This document shows positions 7,202 through 14,844 of a DNA stretch of 64,000 nt, one piece after another. Source of the stretch: Deltaproteobacteria bacterium (GTDB lineage Bacteria; Desulfobacterota; Desulfobulbia; Desulfobulbales; JAGXFP01); contig JAGVGT010000031.1 of the NCBI GenBank assembly GCA_020056965.1, forward strand, positions 54,170 to 118,169. Direction: 5' to 3'. Every line of letters begins with the position of its first letter. Position 1 is the first letter of the stretch. The notes under the pieces are model-generated. The model worked only from the letters and a program-made list of their open reading frames with translations. It made no database searches and was not told the DNA's origin. Made by a program: the position numbers and the translations under genes.

Positions 7202-7990
7202 ATGGATATCCCCTTTCTAATTTCCTTGGTGATTCTCGGGTTTGGCGGCGGCATTCTCTCCGGCCTGCTGGGGTTGGGCGGCGCCATCTTCATGATCCCC
7301 ATTCTGCTCTACGTGCCGCCGCTCTTGGGCGTCGGCCAGCTCGACATGAAGCAGGTCGCGGCGATCAGCATGGTCCAGGTGCTGGCCGCCTCGCTCTCCG
7401 GCCTGGTGGTTCATTACAAAAACCGCTTCGTCAGCCGTTCGTTGCTGCTCTACATGGGGTTGGCCAACGCCGTCGGCAATCTGGCCGGCTCGCTCTACTC
7501 CAAGAACACCAACAGCGAGTTTCTGCTGGCGATCTTTGCGACCTTGGCGATCATCGCCGCCATCGTCATGTTCGTCCCCAAGCGGGAGCAGGGCACCGAG
7601 ATCCAGCCCGAGGATCTGGTCTACAATAAGCCCCTGGCCACGGTGATCAGTCTGGCCATCGGCTGTTTCGGCGGCATGGTGGGGGCGCCGGGCGCCTTCA
7701 TCTATATCCCGATCATGATCTATCTGCTGAACATCCCCACCCGCATCGTCATCGGCTCCACCCTGGGCATCGTCCTGCTGGGGGCGATCATGGGGACCAT
7801 CGGTAAGGCGGCCACCGGCCAGATCATCTGGCCCCTCGCCATTGCTCTGGTGATCGGCACCATCCCCGGCGCCCAGCTGGGCGGGCGGCTGAGCAAGAAG
7901 ACCAATACCAAACATCTGCGGCTGGCCATCGCGGTGATTATCGCCGTGACCGGGCTGCGCATGTGGTATCAGGTCTTGAGCGGCCATTGA
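7202..7990 (+). CDS. TSUP (TauE/SafE) family membrane transporter
   Basis: A 262-residue integral membrane protein with about eight hydrophobic segments. The N-terminal 'GFGGGILSGLLGLGGAIF' (about residues 13-30) and the internal 'LAIGCFGGMVGAPGAFIY' are the duplicated glycine-rich signatures of TauE/SafE permeases, which carry sulfite, sulfonates, thiosulfate or other sulfur compounds across the inner membrane. The ATG at 7202 follows GGAGGA and almost touches the preceding selenoprotein stop. Its place between small selenoproteins and DsrE genes suggests a sulfur or selenium oxyanion or thiosulfate-like substrate (inference). Confidence 0.9.
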   Translation: MDIPFLISLVILGFGGGILSGLLGLGGAIFMIPILLYVPPLLGVGQLDMKQVAAISMVQVLAASLSGLVVHYKNRFVSRSLLLYMGLANAVGNLAGSLYSKNTNSEFLLAIFATLAIIAAIVMFVPKREQGTEIQPEDLVYNKPLATVISLAIGCFGGMVGAPGAFIYIPIMIYLLNIPTRIVIGSTLGIVLLGAIMGTIGKAATGQIIWPLAIALVIGTIPGAQLGGRLSKKTNTKHLRLAIAVIIAVTGLRMWYQVLSGH

Positions 7991-8051
7991 GTCGGCAAGG
8001 CCGCCCGTTCCCTGGACGGACGGCCGTAACAGCAAACGAAGGAGGTAAGCC

Positions 8052-8471
8052 ATGAGCAGCGGAAAACAGGCCTCGATCATGATCATGCACGACGAACTAT
8101 GCCAGGTCTTCAACGGGCTGATGACCGCCCTCAGTCTGCAGCGGGCCGGGGCCGGGGTGACGATCTTCTTCGGCTCCCGGGGCATCAACGCCGTCCACAA
8201 GGAGAAGATTCAGCATCTGGTCTGTCTGCCGGACCAGCCGGAGGAGGAGCAGAAGAAGGTGATGGCCCGCATGGAGGAGATGAACCTGCCGATGCCCGAG
8301 GAACTGCTGCTGATGCTGCACATGGAGGGGGCACGCCTCCTGGCCTGCCCGCTGAACAAGAGCGTCTTTGAATTCCGCGACGATGATTTTGTTGAAGGGG
8401 TAAAGCTGGCCGACCCGGCCACCTATTACACCGAGGTGGTGCTGGCGGCCGATATGAATCTGGTTTTTTAA
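8052..8471 (+). CDS. DsrE/DsrF/DrsH-like (DsrE2-type) sulfur carrier protein
   Basis: A 139-residue cytoplasmic protein. The beta-alpha start 'QASIMIMHDELCQVFNGLMT', the strand 'GAGVTIFFGSRGINAV' and the extended loop with 'LVCLPDQPEEEQKKVMARM' match DsrE/DsrF/DrsH-like proteins. Cysteines are at about 17, 58 and 99 ('RLLACPLNK'). Cys99 aligns with the position used for persulfide carriage in the family. A strong AAGGAGG site precedes the ATG. It is followed 22 bp later by a second DsrE-family gene. It probably relays sulfane sulfur, or by analogy selenide, between donors in this island. Confidence 0.85.
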   Translation: MSSGKQASIMIMHDELCQVFNGLMTALSLQRAGAGVTIFFGSRGINAVHKEKIQHLVCLPDQPEEEQKKVMARMEEMNLPMPEELLLMLHMEGARLLACPLNKSVFEFRDDDFVEGVKLADPATYYTEVVLAADMNLVF

Positions 8472-8493
8472 TCAATAGCGAAGGAGATAACCC

Positions 8494-8853
8494 ATGCCGA
8501 AAAAATTCATCCTGACCATCACCCATTCCACCGACGACCAGGACCGGTCCAACGCCGCCATCGCTCTGGCCGTGTCGCTCTTGAGCGAGGAGGTTGATCT
8601 GATCATCTTCTTCATCTTCGAGGGCGGCCTACTGGCCAAACAGGGGATAGCCGAGACCATCCGCGGCCGCAACTTCGCGCCGGTGGCCGACCTTTTCCCC
8701 ATGCTGCTGGAGGCCAAGGTGCCGATGTTCCTCTGCGGCGCCTGCGCCAAGACCCACGGGATCAGCGAGGCCGACCTGGTCGAGGGGGTGAAGATCGTCC
8801 ACATCCCGACCATCGCCGCCCAGATGCTGGAGCGGGAGACCATTACCATCTGA
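8494..8853 (+). CDS. DsrE-family protein (YchN-like)
   Basis: A 119-residue single DsrE domain: 'KKFILTITHSTDDQDRSNAA' start, 'VDLIIFFIFEGGLLAKQG' central strand, and 'VPMFLCGACAKTHGI' with Cys81 and Cys84 where sulfur-relay proteins of this fold carry the reactive cysteine. GAAGGAGA precedes the start. Paired DsrE proteins often assemble as hetero-oligomers (established for DsrEF and TusBCD). Here the two adjacent genes may do the same (inference). Confidence 0.85.
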   Translation: MPKKFILTITHSTDDQDRSNAAIALAVSLLSEEVDLIIFFIFEGGLLAKQGIAETIRGRNFAPVADLFPMLLEAKVPMFLCGACAKTHGISEADLVEGVKIVHIPTIAAQMLERETITI

Positions 8854-8863
8854 TGGCGTGCCA

Positions 8864-8906
8864 GTCATTTCGAGGAGGGGCGCAGCCCCGACGCGGCAAT
8901 CTCATG
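8864..8906. repeat. partial copy of the CGTCATTGCGAGG element
   Basis: 'TCGAGGAGGGGCGCAGCCCC' followed by 'GACGCGGCAATCTCATG' matches the left part of the full elements at 16.18 and 26.15 kb. The remaining 8907-9368 interval has no supported gene. It may contain the promoter of hdrA, but I see no clear boxes. Confidence 0.6.
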
Positions 8907-9368
8907 GGAAGGCCCGGAGGATTTGATCGCCAGACGGTTGTGGGAGCTGTTTCAGCCGCGAACTTTCCGAGCCCGAACGGTTTCTGAGATTGCTTCCCTG
9001 GCAGACGGTGGATCGGTGTATCAAAATGGTACCGGCTGGAATTCTCCAGCTATCCCTATTGAATCAGCCCGTATCATCGATTCTTCCAATTTGTTTCCTG
9101 GCACCATTTCTGTTACTGGTTGGTAAAATTTTTCTTCGTAGCCGCTTAATAATATCCAACAGAAATGAAACACTATACCCGCCAAAACTACTGAACGTTG
9201 CGTCTGACGAGCCGCCCGGTCCGGGCAGTGCCGAAGGTTGACGCCACGCTTCTCCCGCCTTTGTCGAGCTTGCTGATCAGGTAAGTGCCGCATCTCCTCA
9301 GGGTCAAGAAGGTTGGCGCCGGTCGTCCCAGGCGAAACACTTTTTGATTCCTGAAGGAGGAAGTTCTT

Positions 9369-12300
9369 GTGAATGCCCCTGTTTCCAGCAGTACTAACGC
9401 TACCAGCGGCGCCGTAATGGTGGTCGGCGGCGGGGTGGCCGGGGTTCAGGCTGCCCTGGATCTCTCAGCCTTAGGCTTTAAGGTCTATCTGGTCGAAAAA
9501 AGCGGCGCCATCGGCGGGGTCATGGCCCGGCTCGACAAAACCTTTCCCACCAACGATTGCTCGCTCTGCATCCTCGCCCCCAAGCTGGTTGAGGCGGGCC
9601 GCGATGCCAATATCGAGATCCTCACCAAGAGCGAACTGCTGGAACTGACCGGCGAGCCAGGCCATTTCACCGCCAAGATCCGCAAAGAACCGCGCTATAT
9701 CGATGAAGATATCTGCACCGGCTGCGGCCAGTGCACCCTCTATTGCCTGAAGGAAATCGGCGACGACTACAACGAAGACCTGAAAATCACCCACGCCGCC
9801 CATATCGATTACGCCCAGGCGGTGCCGACCAGCTACCACATCGATCCCAAGGCCTGCCTGCAATTAAACCACCAGACCTGCGGCCTCTGCGCCGTGGTCT
9901 GCCAGAAAAACGCCATCCGCTTTGACGATGTTGAGAAGATTTTAGAGCTGCCGGTGGGGGCGGTGGTGCTGGCCCCGGGCTTCGGGCGGATCAGCAACGA
10001 TATCTTCCGCCACTACGGCTGGGGCAAGTTTGACGATGTCCTCACCGCCTTCGAGCATGAGCGGCTGATGTGCGCCAGCGGCCCCACGGGCGGCGAGATC
10101 GTCCGAATCTCCGACCAGAAGCACCCCAGGAAGATCGCCTTCCTGCAATGCATCGGCTCCCGCGACGCCAGCTGCGGCAACAACTACTGCTCCTCGGTCT
10201 GCTGCATGTACGCGATCAAGCAGGCGACCCTGGCCCGCGAGCACGACCCCAACGCCGAGATCACCCTCTTCTATATGGACGTCCGCACCCACGGCAAGGG
10301 CTTCGACGCCGCCAGGGAGCGGGCCGTGGCTGAGAACAATTTCCGGATCATCTACGCCCGACCGCCCAAGGTGGAAGACAACTTCGGCGGCGGACTGCTG
10401 CTGACCTGGAGCGATGAGGCAGGCAAGCACAAATACGAAAAATTCGACCTGGTGATCCTCTCCCAGGGGCTGGAATCGCCCGACGATGCCGAGCAGCTCT
10501 CTCGGGCCTGCCGGATCGATCTGAACCAGTACCAGTTCGCCGCCACCGATAACTTCAGCCCCCTGGCCACCTCTCGCGCCGGGGTCTATGTAATCGGCGC
10601 CTTCCAGGGGCCCAAAGATATCCCCGATTCGGTCACCCAGGCCGGCGGCGTGGCCGGGCTCTGCGCCGGGCTCCTGGCGAAAGGGCGGGACAGCGAGACC
10701 GTCAGCGCCACCTTCCCGGCCGAGCGCGATATCAGCGGCGAGGAGCCCCGGGTCGGGGTCTTCGTCTGCCATTGCGGGATCAACATCGGCGGGGTGGTCA
10801 ACGTCCCATCCGTGCGCGACTACGCCGCGACGCTCCCCCACGTGGCCTATGCCACCGACAATCTCTACTCCTGCTCCCAGGACACCCAGGGCCAGCTGGC
10901 CAAGATCATCAAGGAGCACGGCTTGAACCGGTTGGTGGTCTCGGCCTGCACCCCCCGCACCCACGAACCCCTCTTCCAGGCCACCATGCGCCAGGCGGGG
11001 CTGAACCGGGCGCTCTTTGAGATGGCCAATATCCGCGACCAATGCTCCTGGGTTCACATGCGCGACAAGGAAGGCGCCACCGCCAAGGCCAAGGATCTGG
11101 TGCGAATGGCGGTGGCCAAGGCCTGCCTCCTGACCCCGCTGGAAGAACAACAGCTGCAGGTGACCCCTTCCGCCCTGGTGCTGGGCGGTGGCCTGGCCGG
11201 GATGACCGCCGCCCTGACCATCGGTGACCAGGGTTTTGAATGTACCCTGGTAGAACGGGAGAAGGAACTGGGCGGTCGCACCCCACTGCTGACCCGCGAC
11301 CGCCACGACCACGACCCCCGCCAGGCCATCAAAGCGCTGATCGCCAAAACCAAAAAGCATCCCAAGATCACTGTGCTGTGCGAATCCTCACTGGCGAATA
11401 TTTCCGGTTACGTCGGCAACTTTACCTCTACCATCGAAGGCTTTGACGGGAACACGGTAATCAACCACGGGGTGGTGGTCATCGCCACCGGCGGCAAACC
11501 TTACCAGCCCACGCAGTACAGTTATGGAACTTCGAATCGGATTCTCACCCAGATCGAGCTGGAAAAACAGCTCGACTCGAAAAAGCCATTACCCGCCGCC
11601 TGCCACTCGGTGGTGATGATCCAGTGCGTCGGCTCCCGAGGTGACGATTTGTCCTACTGCAGCCGGGTCTGCTGCGGCCAGGCGGTGAAGAACGCGCTGC
11701 GGATCAAGGAACTGGCCCCGGAAACCCTGGTCACCATCCTCTTCCGCGACCTCCGCACCTACGGCTTCATGGAAGACGACTACCTGAAGGCCCGGCAGTT
11801 GGGGGTGATCTTCACCCGCTTCACCCCGGCGGCGCCGCCCCAGGTCAAGGTGGGCAAGGGCGGTAAAGCCAAACCGACGGTAATGGTTTTCGATCCGCTC
11901 TTGGGCGAAGAAGTTGAACGTAGCGCCGATCTGCTGATCCTCTCCACCGGCATCATCCCCGAGGAGCCGGAGCAGCTGGCCAAGCTTTTGAAAGTCCCGG
12001 TGACCAGTGACAAGTTCTACCTGGAGGCCCACGTCAAACTGCGGCCGGTGGATCTAGCGGTGGACGGGGTTTTCGTCTGCGGCCTGGCCCACGCGCCCAA
12101 GTCCATCGACGAGACCATCGCCCAGGCCCAGGCCGCCGCCGGTCGCGCCTGCCAGCCCTTGGCCAGCGGCACCATCGCCCCGGAACCGATTGTCTCTCAG
12201 GTCGATCCGGGAAAATGCATCGGCTGCGGCGCCTGCGAGTCGTTCTGCCCCTACAAGGCGATCACCATTTACAAAGACGGCAAGCTGCGAAAGGCCCGGA

Positions 12301-12431
12301 CCATCACCGCCTCCTGCAAGGGCTGCGGGGTCTGCGCTGCCCGCTGCCCGACCCTGGCCATTGACATGGGCCGCTTCACCTATGGCGGTATTATGGCCCA
12401 GGTGGAGGCCTTTAACCCGCAAAGCTCATAA
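9369..12431 (+). CDS. hdrA: double-module HdrA-like FAD/iron-sulfur oxidoreductase
   Basis: A 1020-residue protein made of two HdrA-type flavin modules. Module 1 has a Rossmann motif 'VVGGGVAGVQAALDL' (about residue 18), the HdrA signature 'NDCSLCILAPKLVEAG' (62-77), and an inserted ferredoxin region with 'CTGCGQCTLYC' and 'CGLCAVVC' (116-178). A Cys-rich linker reads 'VFVCHCGINIGGVVNVP'. Module 2 starts near residue 598 with 'LVLGGGLAGMTAALTI'. Two C-terminal 4Fe-4S motifs are 'CIGCGACESFC' and 'CKGCGVCAARC'. HdrA proteins carry out flavin-based electron bifurcation with MvhD/FlpD-type partners; a MvhD-like gene follows two genes later. The GTG start is fixed by GAAGGAGG. No HdrB or HdrC is adjacent. 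Confidence 0.92.
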   Translation: MNAPVSSSTNATSGAVMVVGGGVAGVQAALDLSALGFKVYLVEKSGAIGGVMARLDKTFPTNDCSLCILAPKLVEAGRDANIEILTKSELLELTGEPGHFTAKIRKEPRYIDEDICTGCGQCTLYCLKEIGDDYNEDLKITHAAHIDYAQAVPTSYHIDPKACLQLNHQTCGLCAVVCQKNAIRFDDVEKILELPVGAVVLAPGFGRISNDIFRHYGWGKFDDVLTAFEHERLMCASGPTGGEIVRISDQKHPRKIAFLQCIGSRDASCGNNYCSSVCCMYAIKQATLAREHDPNAEITLFYMDVRTHGKGFDAARERAVAENNFRIIYARPPKVEDNFGGGLLLTWSDEAGKHKYEKFDLVILSQGLESPDDAEQLSRACRIDLNQYQFAATDNFSPLATSRAGVYVIGAFQGPKDIPDSVTQAGGVAGLCAGLLAKGRDSETVSATFPAERDISGEEPRVGVFVCHCGINIGGVVNVPSVRDYAATLPHVAYATDNLYSCSQDTQGQLAKIIKEHGLNRLVVSACTPRTHEPLFQATMRQAGLNRALFEMANIRDQCSWVHMRDKEGATAKAKDLVRMAVAKACLLTPLEEQQLQVTPSALVLGGGLAGMTAALTIGDQGFECTLVEREKELGGRTPLLTRDRHDHDPRQAIKALIAKTKKHPKITVLCESSLANISGYVGNFTSTIEGFDGNTVINHGVVVIATGGKPYQPTQYSYGTSNRILTQIELEKQLDSKKPLPAACHSVVMIQCVGSRGDDLSYCSRVCCGQAVKNALRIKELAPETLVTILFRDLRTYGFMEDDYLKARQLGVIFTRFTPAAPPQVKVGKGGKAKPTVMVFDPLLGEEVERSADLLILSTGIIPEEPEQLAKLLKVPVTSDKFYLEAHVKLRPVDLAVDGVFVCGLAHAPKSIDETIAQAQAAAGRACQPLASGTIAPEPIVSQVDPGKCIGCGACESFCPYKAITIYKDGKLRKARTITASCKGCGVCAARCPTLAIDMGRFTYGGIMAQVEAFNPQSS

Positions 12432-12455
12432 CCCTAAACCAAGAGGATTAACACC

Positions 12456-12869
12456 ATGAAAAAACTACTGATGTCATTGGCAATACTGTTGCTCGCCGTC
12501 AACGTCCAGGCCGGCGATTACCGCTATGTCGCTCCGGAGCAGATGAAAACCTGGCTGGAAAGCGGCAAGGAACTGGTGATCGTTGATATCCAACCGGCCA
12601 AGGATTTTGCCCGGCAACATTTCAGCGGTGCCTTGGAGACCAACGCCTTTCCAGCCGAGAAACCAGAGGAGCAAAAGCTTCTTGCCCCAGCTGTCGAATC
12701 AGCCAAGGCCAACAGCAGGGACGTGGTGGTGGTCTGCCCACGCGGCAAAGGCGGGGCCAAACGTACCTATGACTACCTGAAGGCCAATGGGGTCGCGGAG
12801 GAGAGGATTTTCATCCTCACTGACGGTATGGACAAATGGCCTTACCCGGAGCTGGTCAAAAGCAACTAA
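12456..12869 (+). CDS. exported single-domain rhodanese
   Basis: A 137-residue protein with a signal peptide ('MKKLLMSLAILLLAVNVQA', cleavage near residue 19) and one rhodanese domain: 'LVIVDIQPAKDFARQHFSGA' substrate-entry region and active-site loop 'CPRGKGGAKR' with Cys94. Rhodaneses transfer sulfane sulfur through a cysteine persulfide. The longer-than-usual loop is seen in periplasmic sulfur-handling members. It lies 24 bp after hdrA with AAGAGGA upstream, so it is probably cotranscribed although the product acts across the membrane. Confidence 0.88.
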   Translation: MKKLLMSLAILLLAVNVQAGDYRYVAPEQMKTWLESGKELVIVDIQPAKDFARQHFSGALETNAFPAEKPEEQKLLAPAVESAKANSRDVVVVCPRGKGGAKRTYDYLKANGVAEERIFILTDGMDKWPYPELVKSN

Positions 12870-12897
12870 TTTACCTGATACCCGCCTGGAGAAGAAT

Positions 12898-13515
12898 ATG
12901 ACCACTGCCTACAACCCCCACATTCTGGGTTTCCTCTGCAACTGGTGTTGCTACACCGCCGCCGATTCGGCCGGGGTTGGCCGCTATCAGTATCCGCCCA
13001 ATTTGAGGGTGATCCGGATCATGTGCACTGGCCGCCTCGATCCCTCCTTCCCGCTGGAAGGATTGGCCAACGGCGCTGACGGCATCTTTGTTGGCGGCTG
13101 CCATCCCGGCGAGTGTCATTACCAGGACGGCAATTACCATGCCCTGGTCTCGGCCGCTCTGGTCCATGAAATGCTGGTACGACTCGGAATCAACCGCGAA
13201 CGCTTCCTGATCGAATGGGCTTCGGCCGCCGAGGGGCCGAACTTCGTCAAGATCATCACCGGTTTCACCCAGCGGATCGCCGCCCTCGGCCCCCTAGGGA
13301 AAGCCGAAGGCAAAGACCCCCAGGTTTTGCGCCGCGAATTGGCCGAGGCCGCCGAGGCGGCTCGGGGCCGCAAGCTCCGAATTGGCCTGATCAACGCCTC
13401 AAAAGAGATGATGAAGTCACGGAATTTCTCCCGGCCTGCCATTGCCGAACTGGTCCATGACAAATGCGCCAAGGCACTGGAAGAATTTACGAATAGTGCC
13501 CCAGGTGCTTCGTAG
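12898..13515 (+). CDS. MvhD/FlpD-like iron-sulfur electron-transfer subunit
   Basis: A 205-residue protein beginning 'ILGFLCNWCCYTAADSAGVG' with later 'MCTGRLDP' and 'VGGCHPGECHY'. This is the cysteine pattern of the delta subunit of F420-non-reducing hydrogenase (MvhD, FlpD), which holds a 2Fe-2S cluster and passes electrons to HdrA. The family core is about 140 residues. The C-terminal 60 residues are an extra helical extension. The ATG at 12898 has GGAGAAGAAT upstream; the tracked start at 12787 reads back into the rhodanese gene. With HdrA next door, it is very likely the HdrA electron donor/acceptor (established for the family). Confidence 0.92.
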   Translation: MTTAYNPHILGFLCNWCCYTAADSAGVGRYQYPPNLRVIRIMCTGRLDPSFPLEGLANGADGIFVGGCHPGECHYQDGNYHALVSAALVHEMLVRLGINRERFLIEWASAAEGPNFVKIITGFTQRIAALGPLGKAEGKDPQVLRRELAEAAEAARGRKLRIGLINASKEMMKSRNFSRPAIAELVHDKCAKALEEFTNSAPGAS

Positions 13516-13559
13516 CACTTCAAAACACTACAATTTCAACCACAAGAAGGAGAACACCA

Positions 13560-13904
13560 ATGCTCGAAATCACCAAACTGGCCACCGAAAAACTCAAAGA
13601 ACACCTGGCCGAAAACCAGGTCAGCGGCCCGGTGCGGGTGGCAATGCACCGGGGTTGCGGCGGCGCCTCCCTGGGGTTGGCCTTGGATGACAAAAAGGCC
13701 AGCGATACCGTGGTCGATCTGGATGGTCTGGAAATGATCATCGACACCACCTTGCTCAGCGAATGCGGCAAGACCACTGTGGATTTCAAGCCGCCATCCG
13801 GCTGCGGCTGCGGCGAAGGCGGCTTCGCCATCACCACTGAGATCCCCCTGCCCGGCGGCGGGGGCGGTTGCGGCAGCTCCTGTTCCTCCGGCAGCTGCGG
13901 CTGA
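13560..13904 (+). CDS. IscA/HesB-like iron-sulfur carrier with Cys-rich tail
   Basis: A 114-residue protein with the A-type carrier fold: 'LEITKLATEKLKEHL' start, 'VRVAMHRGCGGASLGLALDD' core, 'PPSGCGCGEGGF' near the C-terminal CxC. The family's 'CGCGxSF' is partly changed here, and a tail 'GGGGCGSSCSSGSCG' adds three cysteines in a glycine/serine stretch. A related HesB-like family includes selenoproteins in sulfate reducers. This copy has cysteines only. It could load iron-sulfur clusters on HdrA or the double-cubane protein, or bind selenium or metal through the tail (inference). AAGGAG precedes the start. Confidence 0.8.
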   Translation: MLEITKLATEKLKEHLAENQVSGPVRVAMHRGCGGASLGLALDDKKASDTVVDLDGLEMIIDTTLLSECGKTTVDFKPPSGCGCGEGGFAITTEIPLPGGGGGCGSSCSSGSCG

Positions 13905-13939
13905 ACTTATTCACCAAACAAGACGGTCTCGCAAAAGTT

Positions 13940-14018
13940 CGTCACCCCGGCGAAGGCCGGGGTCCAGTACTCCTGTAACCCATTGAAATACTGGATTCCG
14001 GCCTTCGCCGGAATGACG
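13940..14018. repeat. intergenic hairpin repeat CGTCACCCCGGCGAAGGCCGG
   Basis: Inverted arms 'CCCCGGCGAAGGCCGGGGTC' and 'GATTCCGGCCTTCGCCGGAA' flank a short centre and end in CGTCA/TGACG. This is a well-known dispersed repeat type. It separates the HesB-like gene from the tandem rhodanese gene and may attenuate transcription between them. Confidence 0.7.
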
Positions 14019-14070
14019 ATAAAACGACTCCGTGGGAATTTTTCACGAACTCATCAAACAAGGAATCACC

Positions 14071-14829
14071 ATGAAAAGGCAACTTTTACTCATCTTACTG
14101 GCCGCCCTGACCCTCGGTTTCAACGTCAATGTCGGCAAGGCCGTGGCGGCCGTAGCGTCTAACCAAGCCTCCTTCGGCCTGATCAATACCGAAGAACTCA
14201 AAAAACTGCTGGATGACGGTACGCAAATGACCGTGGTCGATGCCCGTAATCCCGAGGAATACCAGGAGGTTCACATTAAGGGGGCGATCAGCATCCCGGA
14301 GAAACAGTTCTCCGAGCATCTGGCCCAACACCCCCAGGACAAATCGGCAAAAATCGTCTTCTACTGCAACGGCATCAAATGCGGCAAAAGCAAGAAGGCC
14401 GCCCAGAAGGCCGTGGAGCAGGGCTACAGCAATGTCCTGGTCTATGCCGAAGGCATGCCGGTCTGGGAAGAGAAGGGGATGCCGATCTATGCCGGGCCGG
14501 ATTACGAGAAGCGGATCGAGACCAGCAAGATTGCACCTCAAGATTTGGACGCCCTGATTAAAAGCAACGGTGCCAACCTCACCGTGGTTGATGTCCGCGA
14601 TCCGGATGAGTTCAAGGCAGGCCACATCCCCGGGGCGATCAATATCCCGGTCGCCGCCTTTGCCTCGCAGTCGGGGGCGCTCGACAAGGAAAAGCAGATC
14701 GTCGTCACCTGCAACTCCGGCGGCCGCAGCTACAACGCCTACCGAAAGCTGCAGAAGCTCGGTTACGCGAAAATCAATCAGGCCATCTTTGCCGACTGGC
14801 AGGCCGCCGGGTTGCCGGTAGAAAAATAA
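14071..14829 (+). CDS. exported tandem rhodanese (two catalytic domains)
   Basis: A 252-residue protein with a signal peptide ('MKRQLLLILLAALTLGFNVN', cleavage likely near residue 25). Domain 1 (about 35-140) has 'VVDARNPEEYQEVHIKGA' and active loop 'YCNGIKCGKSKKA' with Cys99 and Cys104. Domain 2 (155-250) has 'VVDVRDPDEFKAGHIPGA' and 'TCNSGGRSYNA' with Cys214. Both look catalytic, unlike many tandem rhodaneses where one domain is dead. The ATG at 14071 has AAGGA upstream; the tracked GTG at 14032 lies in the repeat. It would act in the periplasm on thiosulfate or polysulfide-like donors. Confidence 0.9.
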   Translation: MKRQLLLILLAALTLGFNVNVGKAVAAVASNQASFGLINTEELKKLLDDGTQMTVVDARNPEEYQEVHIKGAISIPEKQFSEHLAQHPQDKSAKIVFYCNGIKCGKSKKAAQKAVEQGYSNVLVYAEGMPVWEEKGMPIYAGPDYEKRIETSKIAPQDLDALIKSNGANLTVVDVRDPDEFKAGHIPGAINIPVAAFASQSGALDKEKQIVVTCNSGGRSYNAYRKLQKLGYAKINQAIFADWQAAGLPVEK

Positions 14830-14844
14830 TCAAAGGAGATATTT

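Noticed and set aside
7217-8200. 327-residue minus-strand ORF opposite TSUP and DsrE genes
   Set aside because: Covers two genuine plus-strand genes with ribosome sites; histidine/aspartate-rich shadow composition.
8923-9293. Small ORFs in the gap before hdrA
   Set aside because: No ribosome sites or motifs; they begin in a dispersed repeat.
9942-11360. 472-residue minus-strand ORF opposite hdrA
   Set aside because: Lies fully opposite a gene with strong family motifs; composition is the G/D/H-rich pattern of an antisense shadow in GC-rich coding DNA.
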